Assembly (NCBI RefSeq): GCF_016615815.1
Contig: NZ_CP067112.1
Span: 620,001-684,000 of the forward strand
DNA from: Luteimonas sp. MC1572
GTDB taxonomy: Bacteria; Pseudomonadota; Gammaproteobacteria; Xanthomonadales; Xanthomonadaceae
Direction: 5' to 3'
DNA: 64,000 nucleotides
The notes under the pieces are model-generated. The model ran no database searches. It had not been told where the DNA came from and saw only the letters and a list, made by a program, of their open reading frames with translations. Both the position numbers and the translations under genes were made by a program. The first letter of the stretch is position 1. Every line of letters begins with the position of its first letter. Shown piece after piece: positions 1 to 9,182 of the stretch.

Positions 1-809
1 TCTTCACGCCCGTCGATGGTCGGGGTAAAGGGATTCTTGCCGCGGGTCACGAGGTTGTCCGCGCCCACGGTGAGCTGGCCGCTCCACGGCGTGCGCCAGG
101 TGAGGCCGAGGCCGAGGCCTTCCCACTTCGGCTGGCCGGGCGTGTCGACCACGTGACCGACGATGTTGGCTCCGAAGCGGCCGAAACCGCCGCCGATGCT
201 CAGGGTTCGCGACGTCCACTGGTCCGACAGGCCGAGGCTCGTGGCTTCGGCGGGAGTCATCAGGGTGGCCTTTGCCATGGTGCCGGCAATCGACACCACG
301 CCCTCGCGGCCGATGTTGCGCTGTGCAAACACCGTCAGGTCGTTGACATCGATCTTGCTGGCGCCGACGCGGGTTCCGGGGCTGAGCCAGCCGGGCAGGG
401 TGCCGGTGCCAGTGCCCGCGGTCAGGCCGACCCGGCTGTTGCCGGCATTGAACGCGGCGGTTCCACTGGCGCGACGGCTTTCACCGTCGCCAAAGCTGGC
501 CAGCATGCAATTGTTGGCCAGGTTGCCGAGCGCGCTTGCCAGGCCGGTTTCGCGGTCGCAGAACACGCCCAGCGAGTTCCCGGCTTCGATGCCGAACGCG
601 GCGTCCAGCGTGCTGTCGCCGAAGCGCAGCCGTGATCCCGCCTCGTTGTTGGTGGGCTCGAGCAGCAACACCGCCTCGACCTTGCCGCTGGACTGGTTCC
701 AGACCGGAAGCACCGCCTGGTCGCGCTTGGACGACTGGGCATGCGCGCCAGCCGCCACGCCGAAGGCGAGCAGCAGGGACAGCGACAGTTGTGCAATGCG
801 CAGCTTCAT
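1..809 (-). CDS. Secreted, probably outer-membrane protein, cut by the left edge
   Basis: An open frame runs from an ATG at 809 to the window edge without a stop (269 codons visible, C-terminus missing). Residues 1-24 form a clear Sec signal peptide: charged MKLR, a leucine/alanine core, and an AHA-Q cleavage site. The mature part is rich in Gly, Asn, Thr and alternating hydrophobic residues, with phrases such as GLGLGLTW and GQLTVGADNLV that look like amphipathic beta strands. An outer-membrane beta-barrel is therefore the best guess, but no family is recognised. A sigma-70-like promoter lies just upstream on the same strand. The frame is intact throughout the visible part. Confidence 0.7.
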   Translation of the reverse strand, partial: MKLRIAQLSLSLLLAFGVAAGAHAQSSKRDQAVLPVWNQSSGKVEAVLLLEPTNNEAGSRLRFGDSTLDAAFGIEAGNSLGVFCDRETGLASALGNLANNCMLASFGDGESRRASGTAAFNAGNSRVGLTAGTGTGTLPGWLSPGTRVGASKIDVNDLTVFAQRNIGREGVVSIAGTMAKATLMTPAEATSLGLSDQWTSRTLSIGGGFGRFGANIVGHVVDTPGQPKWEGLGLGLTWRTPWSGQLTVGADNLVTRGKNPFTPTIDGRE

Positions 810-863
810 GGCCCGCTTTCGACCCCTAATTCCGGGCGGAAGTTCCCTGCCCGTTCAAGCCGG

Positions 864-892
864 ACTCTAGTGGATTTATGTTTCCTTAACAA
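864..892 (-). promoter_or_regulatory. Sigma-70-like promoter of the left-edge secreted protein gene
   Basis: On the minus strand there is a -35 hexamer TTGTTA (892-887), a 17-base spacer and a -10 hexamer TAGAGT (869-864), about 55 bases upstream of the ATG at 809. The surrounding stretch is unusually AT-rich for this genome. It also lies just downstream of the hslO stop codon, so the gene can be transcribed independently of hslO. Confidence 0.55.
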
Positions 893-915
893 TCCCCTGA
901 ATACCGCGCCACGTC

Positions 916-1812
916 TCATTGCAGACGGGGCGGGGCATCCATTGGGCGCCTGTCTTCCGTGAAGATCGCGTGTATTCCGGCCGTGTCAAACGTATAGGCC
1001 TGGCCACAGAACTCGCAACGCACCGAGGCGACGCCATCGGCCAACGCGGCTTCGGCTTCGACCCGCCCGAGGGAGGCGAGCATGGCCTCCACCCGCCCGC
1101 GCGAGCATGAGCAGGCGAACTCCAACGGCCTGCCACCCACGATCTGCGGATCTTCCTCGTGGAACAGGCGGTGCAGGAGCTCGGCGACGCCGGTCTCGAG
1201 GAGTTCCCCGGCGCGCAGGGTGGCGAAAAGTGCGCTGGCCCGGTCCCAGCCGTCGACGTCGGCGACGCTGTCGCCCGGCAGCTTCTGCAGCATGAGTCCC
1301 ACGGCGGCGTCACTGTCGGCGGCCAGCAGGAGACGCGTCGGCAACTGCTCGGACTGCACGAAGTACGCCTCGAAGGCGGCCGAGAGGTCGGCCGCATCCA
1401 GAGACACCAGGCTCTGGTAGCGCACCGGCTCGCGGTCGCCGATACCCGGGTTCTCGATGGTGATCGCCAGGAGCGCGTCCTCGCCGATGGCATGCAGGCC
1501 GGCGATGTCACCCGCGCCGTCAGCCACGCGGGCGATCCCGCGCAGCGTGCCGGCGGCAGTGCACTCGGCGAACAGCGTGCGCAGCCCGGCGGTGCCGCGC
1601 AGCTGCACGGAAAGCCGCCCGTCGACCTTGGTGTGCCCGGTGAACAGCGCCGAGGCCGCGGCGGATTCGCCCAGCATGGCGCGCACCATCGGTGGGTAGT
1701 CGTCGCTCGAGGCGATCGACTGCCAGGTGGCATCGAGGTGCACGTGCACGCCGCGCACGCCGGCGCGCGGCAGGAGGAAACGGGTGAGATGGTCGCGGTC
1801 TGGATGGGTCAT
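916..1812 (-). CDS. hslO: Redox-regulated chaperone Hsp33
   Basis: A 298-residue cytosolic holdase that binds unfolding proteins during oxidative stress. The family is switched by a C-terminal zinc site whose four cysteines form disulfides on oxidation. That site is visible as Cys-Ser-Cys (234/236) and Cys-Glu-Phe-Cys (266/269), which is the Hsp33 CxC...CxxC pattern. The N-terminal start MTHPDRDHLTRF and the length fit the family. The gene is divergent from mtgA, 78 bases away, and lies upstream of a secreted protein gene that has its own promoter. Confidence 0.95.
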   Translation of the reverse strand: MTHPDRDHLTRFLLPRAGVRGVHVHLDATWQSIASSDDYPPMVRAMLGESAAASALFTGHTKVDGRLSVQLRGTAGLRTLFAECTAAGTLRGIARVADGAGDIAGLHAIGEDALLAITIENPGIGDREPVRYQSLVSLDAADLSAAFEAYFVQSEQLPTRLLLAADSDAAVGLMLQKLPGDSVADVDGWDRASALFATLRAGELLETGVAELLHRLFHEEDPQIVGGRPLEFACSCSRGRVEAMLASLGRVEAEAALADGVASVRCEFCGQAYTFDTAGIHAIFTEDRRPMDAPPRLQ

Positions 1813-1827
1813 GGGGGTTCCGGTGCA

Positions 1828-1855
1828 TTGCCGGGCGTGGTCGGGGGCGGATAAT
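1828..1855 (+). promoter_or_regulatory. Possible promoter of mtgA
   Basis: In the 78-base gap between the divergent hslO and mtgA genes there is TTGCCG (1828-1833), a 16-base spacer and GATAAT (1850-1855), about 40 bases upstream of the mtgA start. Both boxes match the sigma-70 consensus at four or more positions. GC-rich background makes this a moderate call. Confidence 0.4.
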
Positions 1856-1896
1856 CGCCGGTTCCGGCCCGCTGCGGGAGACCGGGGGAGATGGGG

Positions 1897-2649
1897 ATGA
1901 TCGCTTCGCGTGACAAGGACAGGCTGTCACCGCCACCGACGGAGCCGGCGCGGCGCCGCAGCCGCTGGCACTGGCTGTGGAAGTTGCCGCTCCTGCTGGT
2001 CGTGCTCAGCGTCGTGCAGGTGCTGGCGCTGCGCTTCGTCGATCCGCCGTTCACGGCGTTCATGGCGATCCGCCAGTTCGACGCGTTGCGCGCGGGCGAC
2101 ACCGGCTTCCGCATCGCCTACGACTGGCGCGACCTCGAGCAGCTCGCGCCGACGCTGCCGCTGGCGCTGGTCGCCGCCGAGGACCAGAACTTCCTCGCCC
2201 ACCGCGGCTTCGACCTCAAGGCCATCGAGCAGGCGCGCGCGCACAACGCCCGCGGCGGGCGCACGCGCGGTGCCAGCACCATCAGCCAGCAGCTGGCCAA
2301 GAACCTGTTCCTGTGGAGCGGGCGCAGTTGGGTGCGCAAGGGCGCCGAGGCCTGGTACACGCTGCTGATCGAGGCCCTCTGGCCCAAGCGCCGGATCATC
2401 GAGGTGTACGCCAACGTCGCCGAGTTCGGCGACGGCATCTACGGCGCGCAGGCGGCGGCGCGCAGCTACTGGGGCAAGGATGCGGCTCGCCTCGGGCCGT
2501 CGGAGAGCGCGCGGCTGGCGGCCGTGCTGCCCAGCCCGAAGCGCTACAGCGCGCACCGGCCGGGACCCTACGTGCAGCGTCGCGCACGCTGGATCGAACG
2601 CAACATGCGCAACCTCGATGGCCCGGCGTGGCGCGAGGCGCTGAAGTAA
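1897..2649 (+). CDS. mtgA: Monofunctional peptidoglycan glycosyltransferase
   Basis: Polymerises lipid II into glycan strands at the outer face of the inner membrane (family GT51 without a penicillin-binding domain). One N-terminal membrane segment lies around residues 28-46 ([17 protein letters not shown]). The GT51 catalytic signature [14 protein letters not shown] follows, then [16 protein letters not shown] and [18 protein letters not shown], all diagnostic. I start at ATG 1897 because GGGGGAG at 1884-1890 gives normal ribosome-binding spacing. The in-frame ATG at 1891 would sit directly on that site. The length of about 250 residues is normal. Confidence 0.95.
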   Translation: MIASRDKDRLSPPPTEPARRRSRWHWLWKLPLLLVVLSVVQVLALRFVDPPFTAFMAIRQFDALRAGDTGFRIAYDWRDLEQLAPTLPLALVAAEDQNFLAHRGFDLKAIEQARAHNARGGRTRGASTISQQLAKNLFLWSGRSWVRKGAEAWYTLLIEALWPKRRIIEVYANVAEFGDGIYGAQAAARSYWGKDAARLGPSESARLAAVLPSPKRYSAHRPGPYVQRRARWIERNMRNLDGPAWREALK

Positions 2650-2671
2650 GCCCGCGCGTTACGATGCCGCC

Positions 2672-3700
2672 ATGGAACCCGATCGCCTGACCGTGGTGGT
2701 GGCCGCCTTCAACGAGGCGGAGCCGCTGCCTGTGCTGCACCGCCGCCTGGCCGTGGTGCTGGACGCGCTGCCCGCGACCAGCGGCGTCGAGGGTCGCGTG
2801 CTGTATGTCGACGACGGCAGCAGCGACGGCACCTGGCAGGTGATGCAGGCGCTGGCGGCCGCCGATGCGCGGGTGTCGCTGCTGCGCCTGTCGCGCAATT
2901 TCGGCAAGGAGGCGGCGTTGACCGCGGGCCTGGACCGGGTGACGCAGGGTGCCGCGCTCATCCTCGACGCCGATGGCCAGGATCCGCCTGAGCTGATCCC
3001 CGAGTTCGTCGCGCGCTGGCGCGAGGGCTACGACGATGTCCACGGCACGCGCCTGGCGCGCGAGGGCGAAGGCTGGATCAAGCGCGGGTCGGCGCATGCG
3101 TTCTATCGCGTGATGCAGCACCTGTCGAAGACGCCGGTGCCGGCCGACACCGGCGACTTCCGCCTGCTGTCGCCGCGGGCGCTCGCTGCCCTGCGTGAAC
3201 TGCGTGAGCGCCACCGCTTCATGAAGGGCCTGTTCGGCTGGATCGGCTTCAACCGCATCAGCGTGCCGTACCTGCGCGACGCGCGGCTGTCGGGCAAGAG
3301 CAAGTTCAACCTGTGGCAGCTTTGGAACTTCGCGCTGGAGGGCATCACCAGCTTCTCCACCGCGCCGTTGCGGTTGGCGACCTACCTTGGCGTGGCCACC
3401 GCGCTGGTCGCCTTTTCCTATGGCCTGTGGATCATCATCAAGGCGTTGTTGTGGAGTGACCCGGTCGCAGGCTGGCCGACGATGATGGCGATCATCCTGT
3501 TCCTGGGTGGGGTGCAGCTGGTGGCGCTGGGGCTGATCGGTGAATACCTGGGCCGGCTTTACGAAGAGTCCAAGCAGCGTCCGCTGTACCTGGTCGACGC
3601 CTGGCATCCGGCGGGCGGGGTATGCTCGGGCGTGCCATCCAACATCGAGGGAAGCCGCCATGCGCACGGTGAGGCATCTGCTGGAGTCCAAGGCACCTGA
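2672..3700 (+). CDS. Family 2 glycosyltransferase, GtrB/DPM1-like, membrane-anchored
   Basis: A 342-residue polyprenyl-phosphate sugar transferase of the type that charges undecaprenyl phosphate at the cytoplasmic membrane. It has a GT-A fold N-terminus (VVVAAFNEAEPLP), the nucleotide/metal motif Asp-Ala-Asp at 99-101, RLSRNFGKEAALTAGLD, and two C-terminal membrane helices (about 229-253 and 271-291), as in the GtrB family. The substrate cannot be read from sequence. The last about 14 codons overlap the start of the CBS-domain gene in another frame and look unconserved (Gly/Ser/His-rich), so they may be a fortuitous extension. It follows mtgA by 22 bases. Confidence 0.88.
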   Translation: MEPDRLTVVVAAFNEAEPLPVLHRRLAVVLDALPATSGVEGRVLYVDDGSSDGTWQVMQALAAADARVSLLRLSRNFGKEAALTAGLDRVTQGAALILDADGQDPPELIPEFVARWREGYDDVHGTRLAREGEGWIKRGSAHAFYRVMQHLSKTPVPADTGDFRLLSPRALAALRELRERHRFMKGLFGWIGFNRISVPYLRDARLSGKSKFNLWQLWNFALEGITSFSTAPLRLATYLGVATALVAFSYGLWIIIKALLWSDPVAGWPTMMAIILFLGGVQLVALGLIGEYLGRLYEESKQRPLYLVDAWHPAGGVCSGVPSNIEGSRHAHGEASAGVQGT

Positions 3701-4091
3701 AGTCCACGCCATCGGCCCGGACGCGCCGGTGATCGATGCGATCCGCCTGATGTCGGAAAAGAGCATCGGCGCGCTGCTGGTGCTCGGCAACGGTGGCAGG
3801 CTGGTCGGGATCCTCTCGGAGCGCGACTACGCACGCAAGGTGGTGCTGGCCGGGCGCTCGTCGAAGGACACGCCTGTGCGCGACATCATGACCGCCGACG
3901 TGGTGACCGTCGGCCTCGGAGACGACGCCTCGGCGTGCATGCGCATGGTCACCGAGCGCCGCATCCGCCACCTGCCGGTGGTCGATGGCGACGCGGTGCT
4001 GGGCGTGGTGTCGATCGGCGACCTGGTGAAGGCGGTGATCGAGGAACAACAGGAAGAACTCGACCAGTTGCAGCGCTACATCACGTCCTGA
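3660..4091 (+). CDS. Two-CBS-domain protein
   Basis: A 143-residue protein made almost entirely of one CBS pair, residues roughly 10-70 and 78-138. Typical CBS phrases are MSEKSIGALLVL, LVGILSERDYARKVV, VRDIMT and IRHLPVVDGDAVLGVVSIGDLVKAVI. CBS pairs bind adenosine nucleotides and usually regulate a partner; no partner domain is fused here. The start at 3660 has GAGGGAAG seven bases upstream and lies 41 bases inside the preceding glycosyltransferase frame, so the two are likely cotranscribed. Stand-alone proteins of this type are common in proteobacteria. The function here is unknown. Confidence 0.88.
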   Translation: MRTVRHLLESKAPEVHAIGPDAPVIDAIRLMSEKSIGALLVLGNGGRLVGILSERDYARKVVLAGRSSKDTPVRDIMTADVVTVGLGDDASACMRMVTERRIRHLPVVDGDAVLGVVSIGDLVKAVIEEQQEELDQLQRYITS

Positions 4092-4094
4092 CGG

Positions 4095-6071
4095 CTACTT
4101 CGCGTAGTCGCCGCCGCAGCCGCTGTCCTCGCCGCCGCCGAGTTCCAGCGTCGCCAGCAATGCCGCCGGCGGCGCGATGCTGCCGAGCGCCAGGGCGATG
4201 GCACCGCGCAGCCCGAGCCGGCCCATGTCGGGGCGGAATCGGGGGTCGCGGAACGTGCCGTCGAGCACCAGCGGCGAGCGCAGCGACAGGATGCTGCGAT
4301 CCTTGGGCCGTGGCTTCAGCAGCAGGTCCAGGCGCTCATCGCCGAGGTCGATGGTGCCTTCGCCGATGATGATCGTGTCGCTGGTGTCGAACGCCAGCGC
4401 GCGCGACGTCATCAATCCGTCCTTGACGCCGAAGTCACCGAACGCGCAGCGGATGGCGACCTTGCGGTCCTTGCCGATCAGGAACTTCAGCGCCTCGTAG
4501 ATGTCGATGCCCGCCAGTTCCATCAGCAGGTTGCTTATCTGGCCGCGGCCCATGCCGAGTGCGATGTCGCCGTCGGCGGAGCCGAGCATCTTCGCGATGG
4601 AATTGCCGTTGCCGGCGATGTTGATGTTGCCGCCGACGCGACCCACGGCGTCGCGGGTAAGTGCGACCTTTGGGAACAGCTTCGCCAGGTCCAGGCGCCG
4701 CGCCTGGATGTCCGCGTCGGTGCGGATGACATCCTTGCGCGCGTCCATGCGGATCGTCGAGCGGATGGTGCCGTCGGCCACGCCGAAATCGAGCGGGTCC
4801 AGTCGCAGCAGGCCCGCCTGCAGCTTGATGTGCGCGTCCATGTCATCGAGCGGCCAGCCCGGTGCCTCGATGTGCGCGGCCTTCCAGCGCACGTCGGCGT
4901 CCATCGCCCGCAACTTGTGCAGTTCGTAGGGAGTGTCCGGCAGCAGGCGCCCGCTCGCCGCCTGCCTTGCGGCCTGCGCCTTGAGCTCGGGGTTGCTGGT
5001 CTCGTCGCCGCCGGACTGCGGTGCAGCGCCGACAAAGCCCGCGAGGTCATCGAAATCCAGGCGCGCGGAATGCAGGTTGCCGCGCAACATGAGCCGCTCT
5101 CCGCCGGTCGTGACGCTGGCCGAGCCGGCCAGGTCGCTGTCGCCGACCTTGCCGGTGAAATCGTCGTAGTTCCAGGTGGCGCCATCGCGGGTGAAGCGGC
5201 CGTCGAGCGAATACGGCGCGGTGGGCGGCAGGGCCACGCCGATCAGCGGATAGAGGTCGTCCAGGTTGCGACCGGACAGCGCCATGCGCAGGTCGAAGTC
5301 GGCCAGCCGGATGGGGTCCGTCACCGTGCCGCGTGCGTGGGCACGGGTGGGGCCCGCCGAGGCGCGCAGGTCGATGGCGTAGGGGCGCTCGCTCGCCTGC
5401 AAGGCCAGCGGCGACGCCGCGGCACCCGACAGGGTGAATGCTTCGCCGCGCCAGTGGCCGCTGCCCTTGACGGTGATCGGCGGTGCGGTGGTGGTGTCCT
5501 TGGGCGCGCGGCTGGCCACCGCGAGATCGATGTCGGTGCCCCCGGCGGCATCGATGAAGCGCAGGCGGCCGTCATCCACCCACAGGCGCTCGAACACCGG
5601 GCCCGGCCCATCGCCATCCATGCCGGGGAACACCCAGTTGCCGCCCGCGTCGCCCTTCTCCAGCAGCAGGTCGGGCCGCGAAAGGCGCAGTTCGGGAATG
5701 CGCGCCTGGCGCCCGGGCAGCAGCGTGAACGGGCGCACGTGCAGTTCAAGCTGGTCGGCGCTGGCCATCATCGGTTCGTCCGACCAGTCGGCGTTGCCTA
5801 GCCGCAGCTTGCCGGCGCGGACCACCGTGATGCGCCCGAGATCGACATCGAGGTCGCCACCGATGTCGAAGCTGCGACCGGTCTTCGCGGAGACGATCCG
5901 CTCCACCGGTCCCTTGAACCAGTTCCAGTCCCAGAGCAGCACCAGGACCACGATCGCCACCGCAAGTGCGGTGGCAGCGCTCCTCCACGGGTGCGCGATG
6001 ACCGCGTCGAGCGCACGCGGCCGTGGCGCCCGCGGGGGCGACGCGGCAGGTGGCGGGGTTTCAGGAGGCAT
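4095..6071 (-). CDS. AsmA-family membrane-tethered protein
   Basis: A 658-residue protein with a Pro/Arg-rich cytoplasmic N-terminus, one membrane helix around residues 31-47 (SAATALAVAIVVLVLLW), and a long periplasmic region of repeating beta-structured segments. The latter include ITVVRAGKLRLGNADW and a C-terminal ALAFDTSDTIIIGEGTIDLGDERLDLLLKPRPKDRS segment, which resembles the C-terminal AsmA domain. AsmA-like proteins are thought to move or organise phospholipids between the membranes. It is convergent with the CBS gene, with only three bases between stops. Assignment to AsmA is firm; which paralogue it is cannot be told. Confidence 0.88.
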   Translation of the reverse strand: MPPETPPPAASPPRAPRPRALDAVIAHPWRSAATALAVAIVVLVLLWDWNWFKGPVERIVSAKTGRSFDIGGDLDVDLGRITVVRAGKLRLGNADWSDEPMMASADQLELHVRPFTLLPGRQARIPELRLSRPDLLLEKGDAGGNWVFPGMDGDGPGPVFERLWVDDGRLRFIDAAGGTDIDLAVASRAPKDTTTAPPITVKGSGHWRGEAFTLSGAAASPLALQASERPYAIDLRASAGPTRAHARGTVTDPIRLADFDLRMALSGRNLDDLYPLIGVALPPTAPYSLDGRFTRDGATWNYDDFTGKVGDSDLAGSASVTTGGERLMLRGNLHSARLDFDDLAGFVGAAPQSGGDETSNPELKAQAARQAASGRLLPDTPYELHKLRAMDADVRWKAAHIEAPGWPLDDMDAHIKLQAGLLRLDPLDFGVADGTIRSTIRMDARKDVIRTDADIQARRLDLAKLFPKVALTRDAVGRVGGNINIAGNGNSIAKMLGSADGDIALGMGRGQISNLLMELAGIDIYEALKFLIGKDRKVAIRCAFGDFGVKDGLMTSRALAFDTSDTIIIGEGTIDLGDERLDLLLKPRPKDRSILSLRSPLVLDGTFRDPRFRPDMGRLGLRGAIALALGSIAPPAALLATLELGGGEDSGCGGDYAK

Positions 6072-6163
6072 GCGCGGCCCGGTTGCGGTCAGGCCGCCAC
6101 CTTCCGCCGAGGAACATCAAACGGGAGTGAATCTCCCACTGCCGGTGCACACGGCCTTCATGT

Positions 6164-6805
6164 TCAGGCGACCGGAACCGCCACCTGGGCCATGACCGCG
6201 ATGTAATGGCAGGCGCTCCCGGTGACGCAGAACATGTGCCAGATCGCGTGCGAGTAAGGCAGCGACTCGCGGTGGTAGAACAACGTTCCCAGCGTGTAGG
6301 CCACGCCCCCGGCCACCAGCCAGGCGAAGGTCCACGTGTCCAGCGCCGCCAGCACCGGCTTGATCGCGACCAGCACCATCCAGCCCATGGCCACGTAGAC
6401 GAGCGTGGACAGGCGCTTGAAACGCCCGGTGTAGAACAGCTTGAACACCACGCCGGCCAGTGCCAGCGTCCAGATCGCGGCGAACATCCACCATCCCAGC
6501 GGCCCGCGCAGGCCGATCAGGGTGAACGGTGTGTAGGTCCCGGCGATCAGCAGGTAGATCGCGCAGTGGTCGAACACCTTGAGCCGACCCTTCAGCACCG
6601 GATCGCGGAACGCGTGGTAGAGGGTCGACGCGACGTAGAGCAGCAGCAGCGAAGTGCCGAAGACGATGGCGGCGCCGAGCTGCCAACCGTCGCCACGCAT
6701 CGCCGCCAGCGTCACCAGCACCGCACCACCGGCGAGCGCCGCCGAGGCGCCGAGGCCGTGGGTCAGCGCACTGGCCAGTTCTTCGCGCTTCTGGCGCAGG
6801 CTCAT
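6164..6805 (-). CDS. Hemolysin III / TrhA-like (PAQR) membrane protein
   Basis: A 213-residue integral membrane protein with seven predicted helices. It carries PAQR-family markers: the N-terminal EELASALTHGLGASAAL, then LYVASTLYHAF, FDHCAIYLLIAGTYTPF and a C-terminal SHAIWHMFCVTGSACHYIAV. These conserved Ser, His and Asp residues are the putative metal site. Family members are annotated as hemolysin III or TrhA and are linked to membrane-lipid and fluidity control; true hemolytic activity is doubtful. I chose the ATG at 6805 because it begins the conserved region. A 5-bp GC hairpin at 6122-6136 lies downstream. Confidence 0.9.
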   Translation of the reverse strand: MSLRQKREELASALTHGLGASAALAGGAVLVTLAAMRGDGWQLGAAIVFGTSLLLLYVASTLYHAFRDPVLKGRLKVFDHCAIYLLIAGTYTPFTLIGLRGPLGWWMFAAIWTLALAGVVFKLFYTGRFKRLSTLVYVAMGWMVLVAIKPVLAALDTWTFAWLVAGGVAYTLGTLFYHRESLPYSHAIWHMFCVTGSACHYIAVMAQVAVPVA

Positions 6806-6899
6806 CGTGTTCAACGCGGCCTCCGGGGGACAGGTCCGAGGGGTGATGATGACATGCACATGCCTGCACGCCGCCTCCCACCAGACGCGGCGTGGCGGC

Positions 6900-7439
6900 T
6901 CAGGCGGTGCTGGACGCCTCGCCGCAGCGGCGGATCGCGTCTTCGCCCTTGCCGGGGTCGAATTCCACCACGCCACCGATCCTGCGCAGTCCCTGGCCTT
7001 GCCCCACGTAGACCTCGCCGCCGTGCTCGGCACTGGCTTCGGGCGAAAGCGCGAGGGTCGCGACCTTGTCGACGCCCAGGGTCACGCTGGCCAGGCCTGC
7101 GGCATAGCGGACGCGCAGGTCGCTGCCGTCGGCGCACAGGTAGGTGACCTCGGTGTCGTCCGGCAGCGGTGGAGTGGGGGTCGTGCGCGCGGGCAGGGGA
7201 ATGGACTGCGGAACGCCGCTCAGCACGTCGTCGTCTCCCGCGGCCGGCGGGGTGGCGGCCGCGTCGCCTGGGGCACCGCCTGCATTCGGGCCCGCGACCT
7301 CGCCCGGCGAGTCCGGCGCGTCGGCGGCGGCCACCTGCTTGTCGTCGTCCCCGGTGGAACGCGGGCCGCAGGCCGCAAGCACGCACATCAGGGTGATGGC
7401 GACCGCGAGCACGGTCGGGTGGGCAGTGCGAGGTGTCAT
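6900..7439 (-). CDS. Lipoprotein with C-terminal MliC-like (lysozyme inhibitor) domain
   Basis: A 179-residue lipoprotein. The signal peptide ends in the lipobox LAAC (Cys about 24). A low-complexity linker rich in Asp, Ala, Pro and Gly follows to about residue 95. A C-terminal domain begins VTYLCADGSDLRVRY and ends IRRCGEA. The Y-x-C-x-D-G start, paired cysteines and LALSPEASAEHGGEVYVG resemble the MliC/C-type lysozyme inhibitor family, which protects peptidoglycan from host or predator lysozyme. The match is by motif only. I use the ATG at 7439 rather than an upstream one because it gives a compact lipoprotein signal. It lies downstream of prfC on the same strand. Confidence 0.7.
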   Translation of the reverse strand: MTPRTAHPTVLAVAITLMCVLAACGPRSTGDDDKQVAAADAPDSPGEVAGPNAGGAPGDAAATPPAAGDDDVLSGVPQSIPLPARTTPTPPLPDDTEVTYLCADGSDLRVRYAAGLASVTLGVDKVATLALSPEASAEHGGEVYVGQGQGLRRIGGVVEFDPGKGEDAIRRCGEASSTA

Positions 7440-7497
7440 GGCGGGCGACCGTGGCGGCGAGGCCACGATCTTAATCCCCCGCCATGTCGCGTGCCTG

Positions 7498-9102
7498 TCA
7501 GCCGTCGGTGCGGGCCGTGGCGTGTTCGCGCGTGGCGAGCAGTTCGACCCCGGGCCAGCGCTCGGTGGTGAGCTGCAGGTTGATCCGCGTGGGCGCCAGG
7601 TAAACCAGTTCGCCGGCGCCGTCGATGGCGAGGTTGGTGGCGTTCTTCTCGCGGAATTCCTCGAGCTTCTTTGCGTCCTTGCAGCGCACCCAGCGCGCCG
7701 TGGCCACGCCGACCGGCTCGAACATCGCGTCGACGCCGTACTCGTCCTTCAGCCGGTACGCGACCACGTCGAACTGCAGCACGCCGACCGCGCCCAGCAC
7801 CATGTCGTTGGACATCATCGGCTTGAAGAACTGCGTGGCGCCTTCCTCCGACAGCTGCGCCAGGCCCTTCTGCAGCTGCTTGAGCTTGAGCGGGTCGCGC
7901 AGGCGCGCGCGGCGGAACAGCTCCGGCGCGAAGTTGGGGATGCCGGTGAACGCGAGCTGCTCGCCTTCGGTGAAGGTGTCGCCGATCGAGATCGTGCCGT
8001 GGTTGTGGATGCCGATCACGTCGCCCGGCCAGGCCTCGGCGGCGATCTCGCGGTCGCTGGCGAGGAACGTCAGCGCGTTGGCGAGCTTGAGTTCCTTGCC
8101 GGTGCGCGCCTGGAACACCTTCATGCCGGCTTCGAAGCGGCCCGAGCACACGCGCATGAACGCCACGCGGTCGCGGTGCAGCGGATCCATGTTGGCCTGG
8201 ATCTTGAACACGAAGCCGGTGAGTTTGGGTTCGGATGGCGCGACCGGGCGCGTCGTGGTGGGCTGCGGCTGCGGCGACGGCGCGTGCTTGATGAAGAAAT
8301 CCAGCAGCGGCTGCACGCCGAAGTTGTTCACGCCGGAGCCGAAGAACACCGGGGTCTGCCGGCCGGCGCGGTATTCCTGGAGGTCGAAGGCATGGCTGGC
8401 GCCCTGCACCAGCTCCAGCTCGTCCCGCACATGCGCCAGCATGTCCGCGCCGATGCGCTCGGCGAGCCCCGGTGCATCGAGCGAGGAGTAGATGGTGGAA
8501 TCCTGGCGGGTGAAGTTGCGGCCCTGCTCGTACAGGTGCACTTCGCCGGTGATCAGGTGCACCACGCCCTTCAGGCGCTTGCCCATGCCGATCGGCCAGG
8601 TCACCGGCGCGCACTGGATGCCGAGCACGGTCTCGACCTCGTCCAGCAGGTCGATCGGGTCCTTGCCTTCGCGGTCGAGCTTGTTGATGAAGGTCATGAT
8701 CGGCGTGTCGCGCATGCGGCACACCTCCATCAGCTTGATGGTGCGTTCCTCCACGCCCTTGGCGACGTCGATCACCATCAGCGCGCTGTCCACTGCGGTC
8801 AGCACGCGGTAGGTGTCCTCGCCGAAGTCGGCGTGGCCGGGGGTGTCGAGCAGGTTGATGACGCAGCCCTCATAGGGGAACTGCATCACCGAGCTGGTCA
8901 CCGAGATGCCGCGCTCCTTCTCCAGCGCCATCCAGTCGGACGTCGCATGGCGGGTGGTCTTGCGTGACTTCACCGAGCCGGCCATCTGGATGGCGCCGCC
9001 GAACAGCAGCAGCTTCTCGGTGAGCGTGGTCTTGCCGGCGTCGGGGTGCGAGATGATCGCGAACGTGCGGCGGCGGGCGGCTTCGGTGGAAACGTCAGGC
9101 AT
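7498..9102 (-). CDS. prfC: Peptide chain release factor 3
   Basis: A 534-residue translational GTPase that recycles RF1/RF2 from the ribosome after termination. The G1 motif SHPDAGKTT is at residues 18-26. It is followed by [28 protein letters not shown] (G2/G3) and FINKLDREG (G4). The EF-Tu-like second domain and the RF3-specific C-terminus ([22 protein letters not shown]) are present, and the length is standard. I start at ATG 9102 ([14 protein letters not shown]), the conserved N-terminus. About 80 bases upstream lies an intergenic repeat element (copy A), between this gene and the M23 peptidase gene. Confidence 0.97.
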   Translation of the reverse strand: MPDVSTEAARRRTFAIISHPDAGKTTLTEKLLLFGGAIQMAGSVKSRKTTRHATSDWMALEKERGISVTSSVMQFPYEGCVINLLDTPGHADFGEDTYRVLTAVDSALMVIDVAKGVEERTIKLMEVCRMRDTPIMTFINKLDREGKDPIDLLDEVETVLGIQCAPVTWPIGMGKRLKGVVHLITGEVHLYEQGRNFTRQDSTIYSSLDAPGLAERIGADMLAHVRDELELVQGASHAFDLQEYRAGRQTPVFFGSGVNNFGVQPLLDFFIKHAPSPQPQPTTTRPVAPSEPKLTGFVFKIQANMDPLHRDRVAFMRVCSGRFEAGMKVFQARTGKELKLANALTFLASDREIAAEAWPGDVIGIHNHGTISIGDTFTEGEQLAFTGIPNFAPELFRRARLRDPLKLKQLQKGLAQLSEEGATQFFKPMMSNDMVLGAVGVLQFDVVAYRLKDEYGVDAMFEPVGVATARWVRCKDAKKLEEFREKNATNLAIDGAGELVYLAPTRINLQLTTERWPGVELLATREHATARTDG

Positions 9103-9182
9103 GGCGATACGCGCCGCGCTGGCGCCGGGAGTGTGCGGGAAGCCGGCGATTATACGGTGCGGTGGCTGTGCGCGCGGGGGCG

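Noticed and set aside
6867..6894. 8-bp GC hairpin (CACGCCGC/GCGGCGTG) as a terminator after the MliC-like gene
   Set aside because: No U-tract follows on either strand, so an intrinsic terminator is not supported.
7144..8967. A 607-codon open frame antisense to prfC
   Set aside because: It is opposite to a textbook RF3 gene with all G motifs, is rich in His/Arg/Ala/Val as GC-rich shadows are, and has no recognisable domain.
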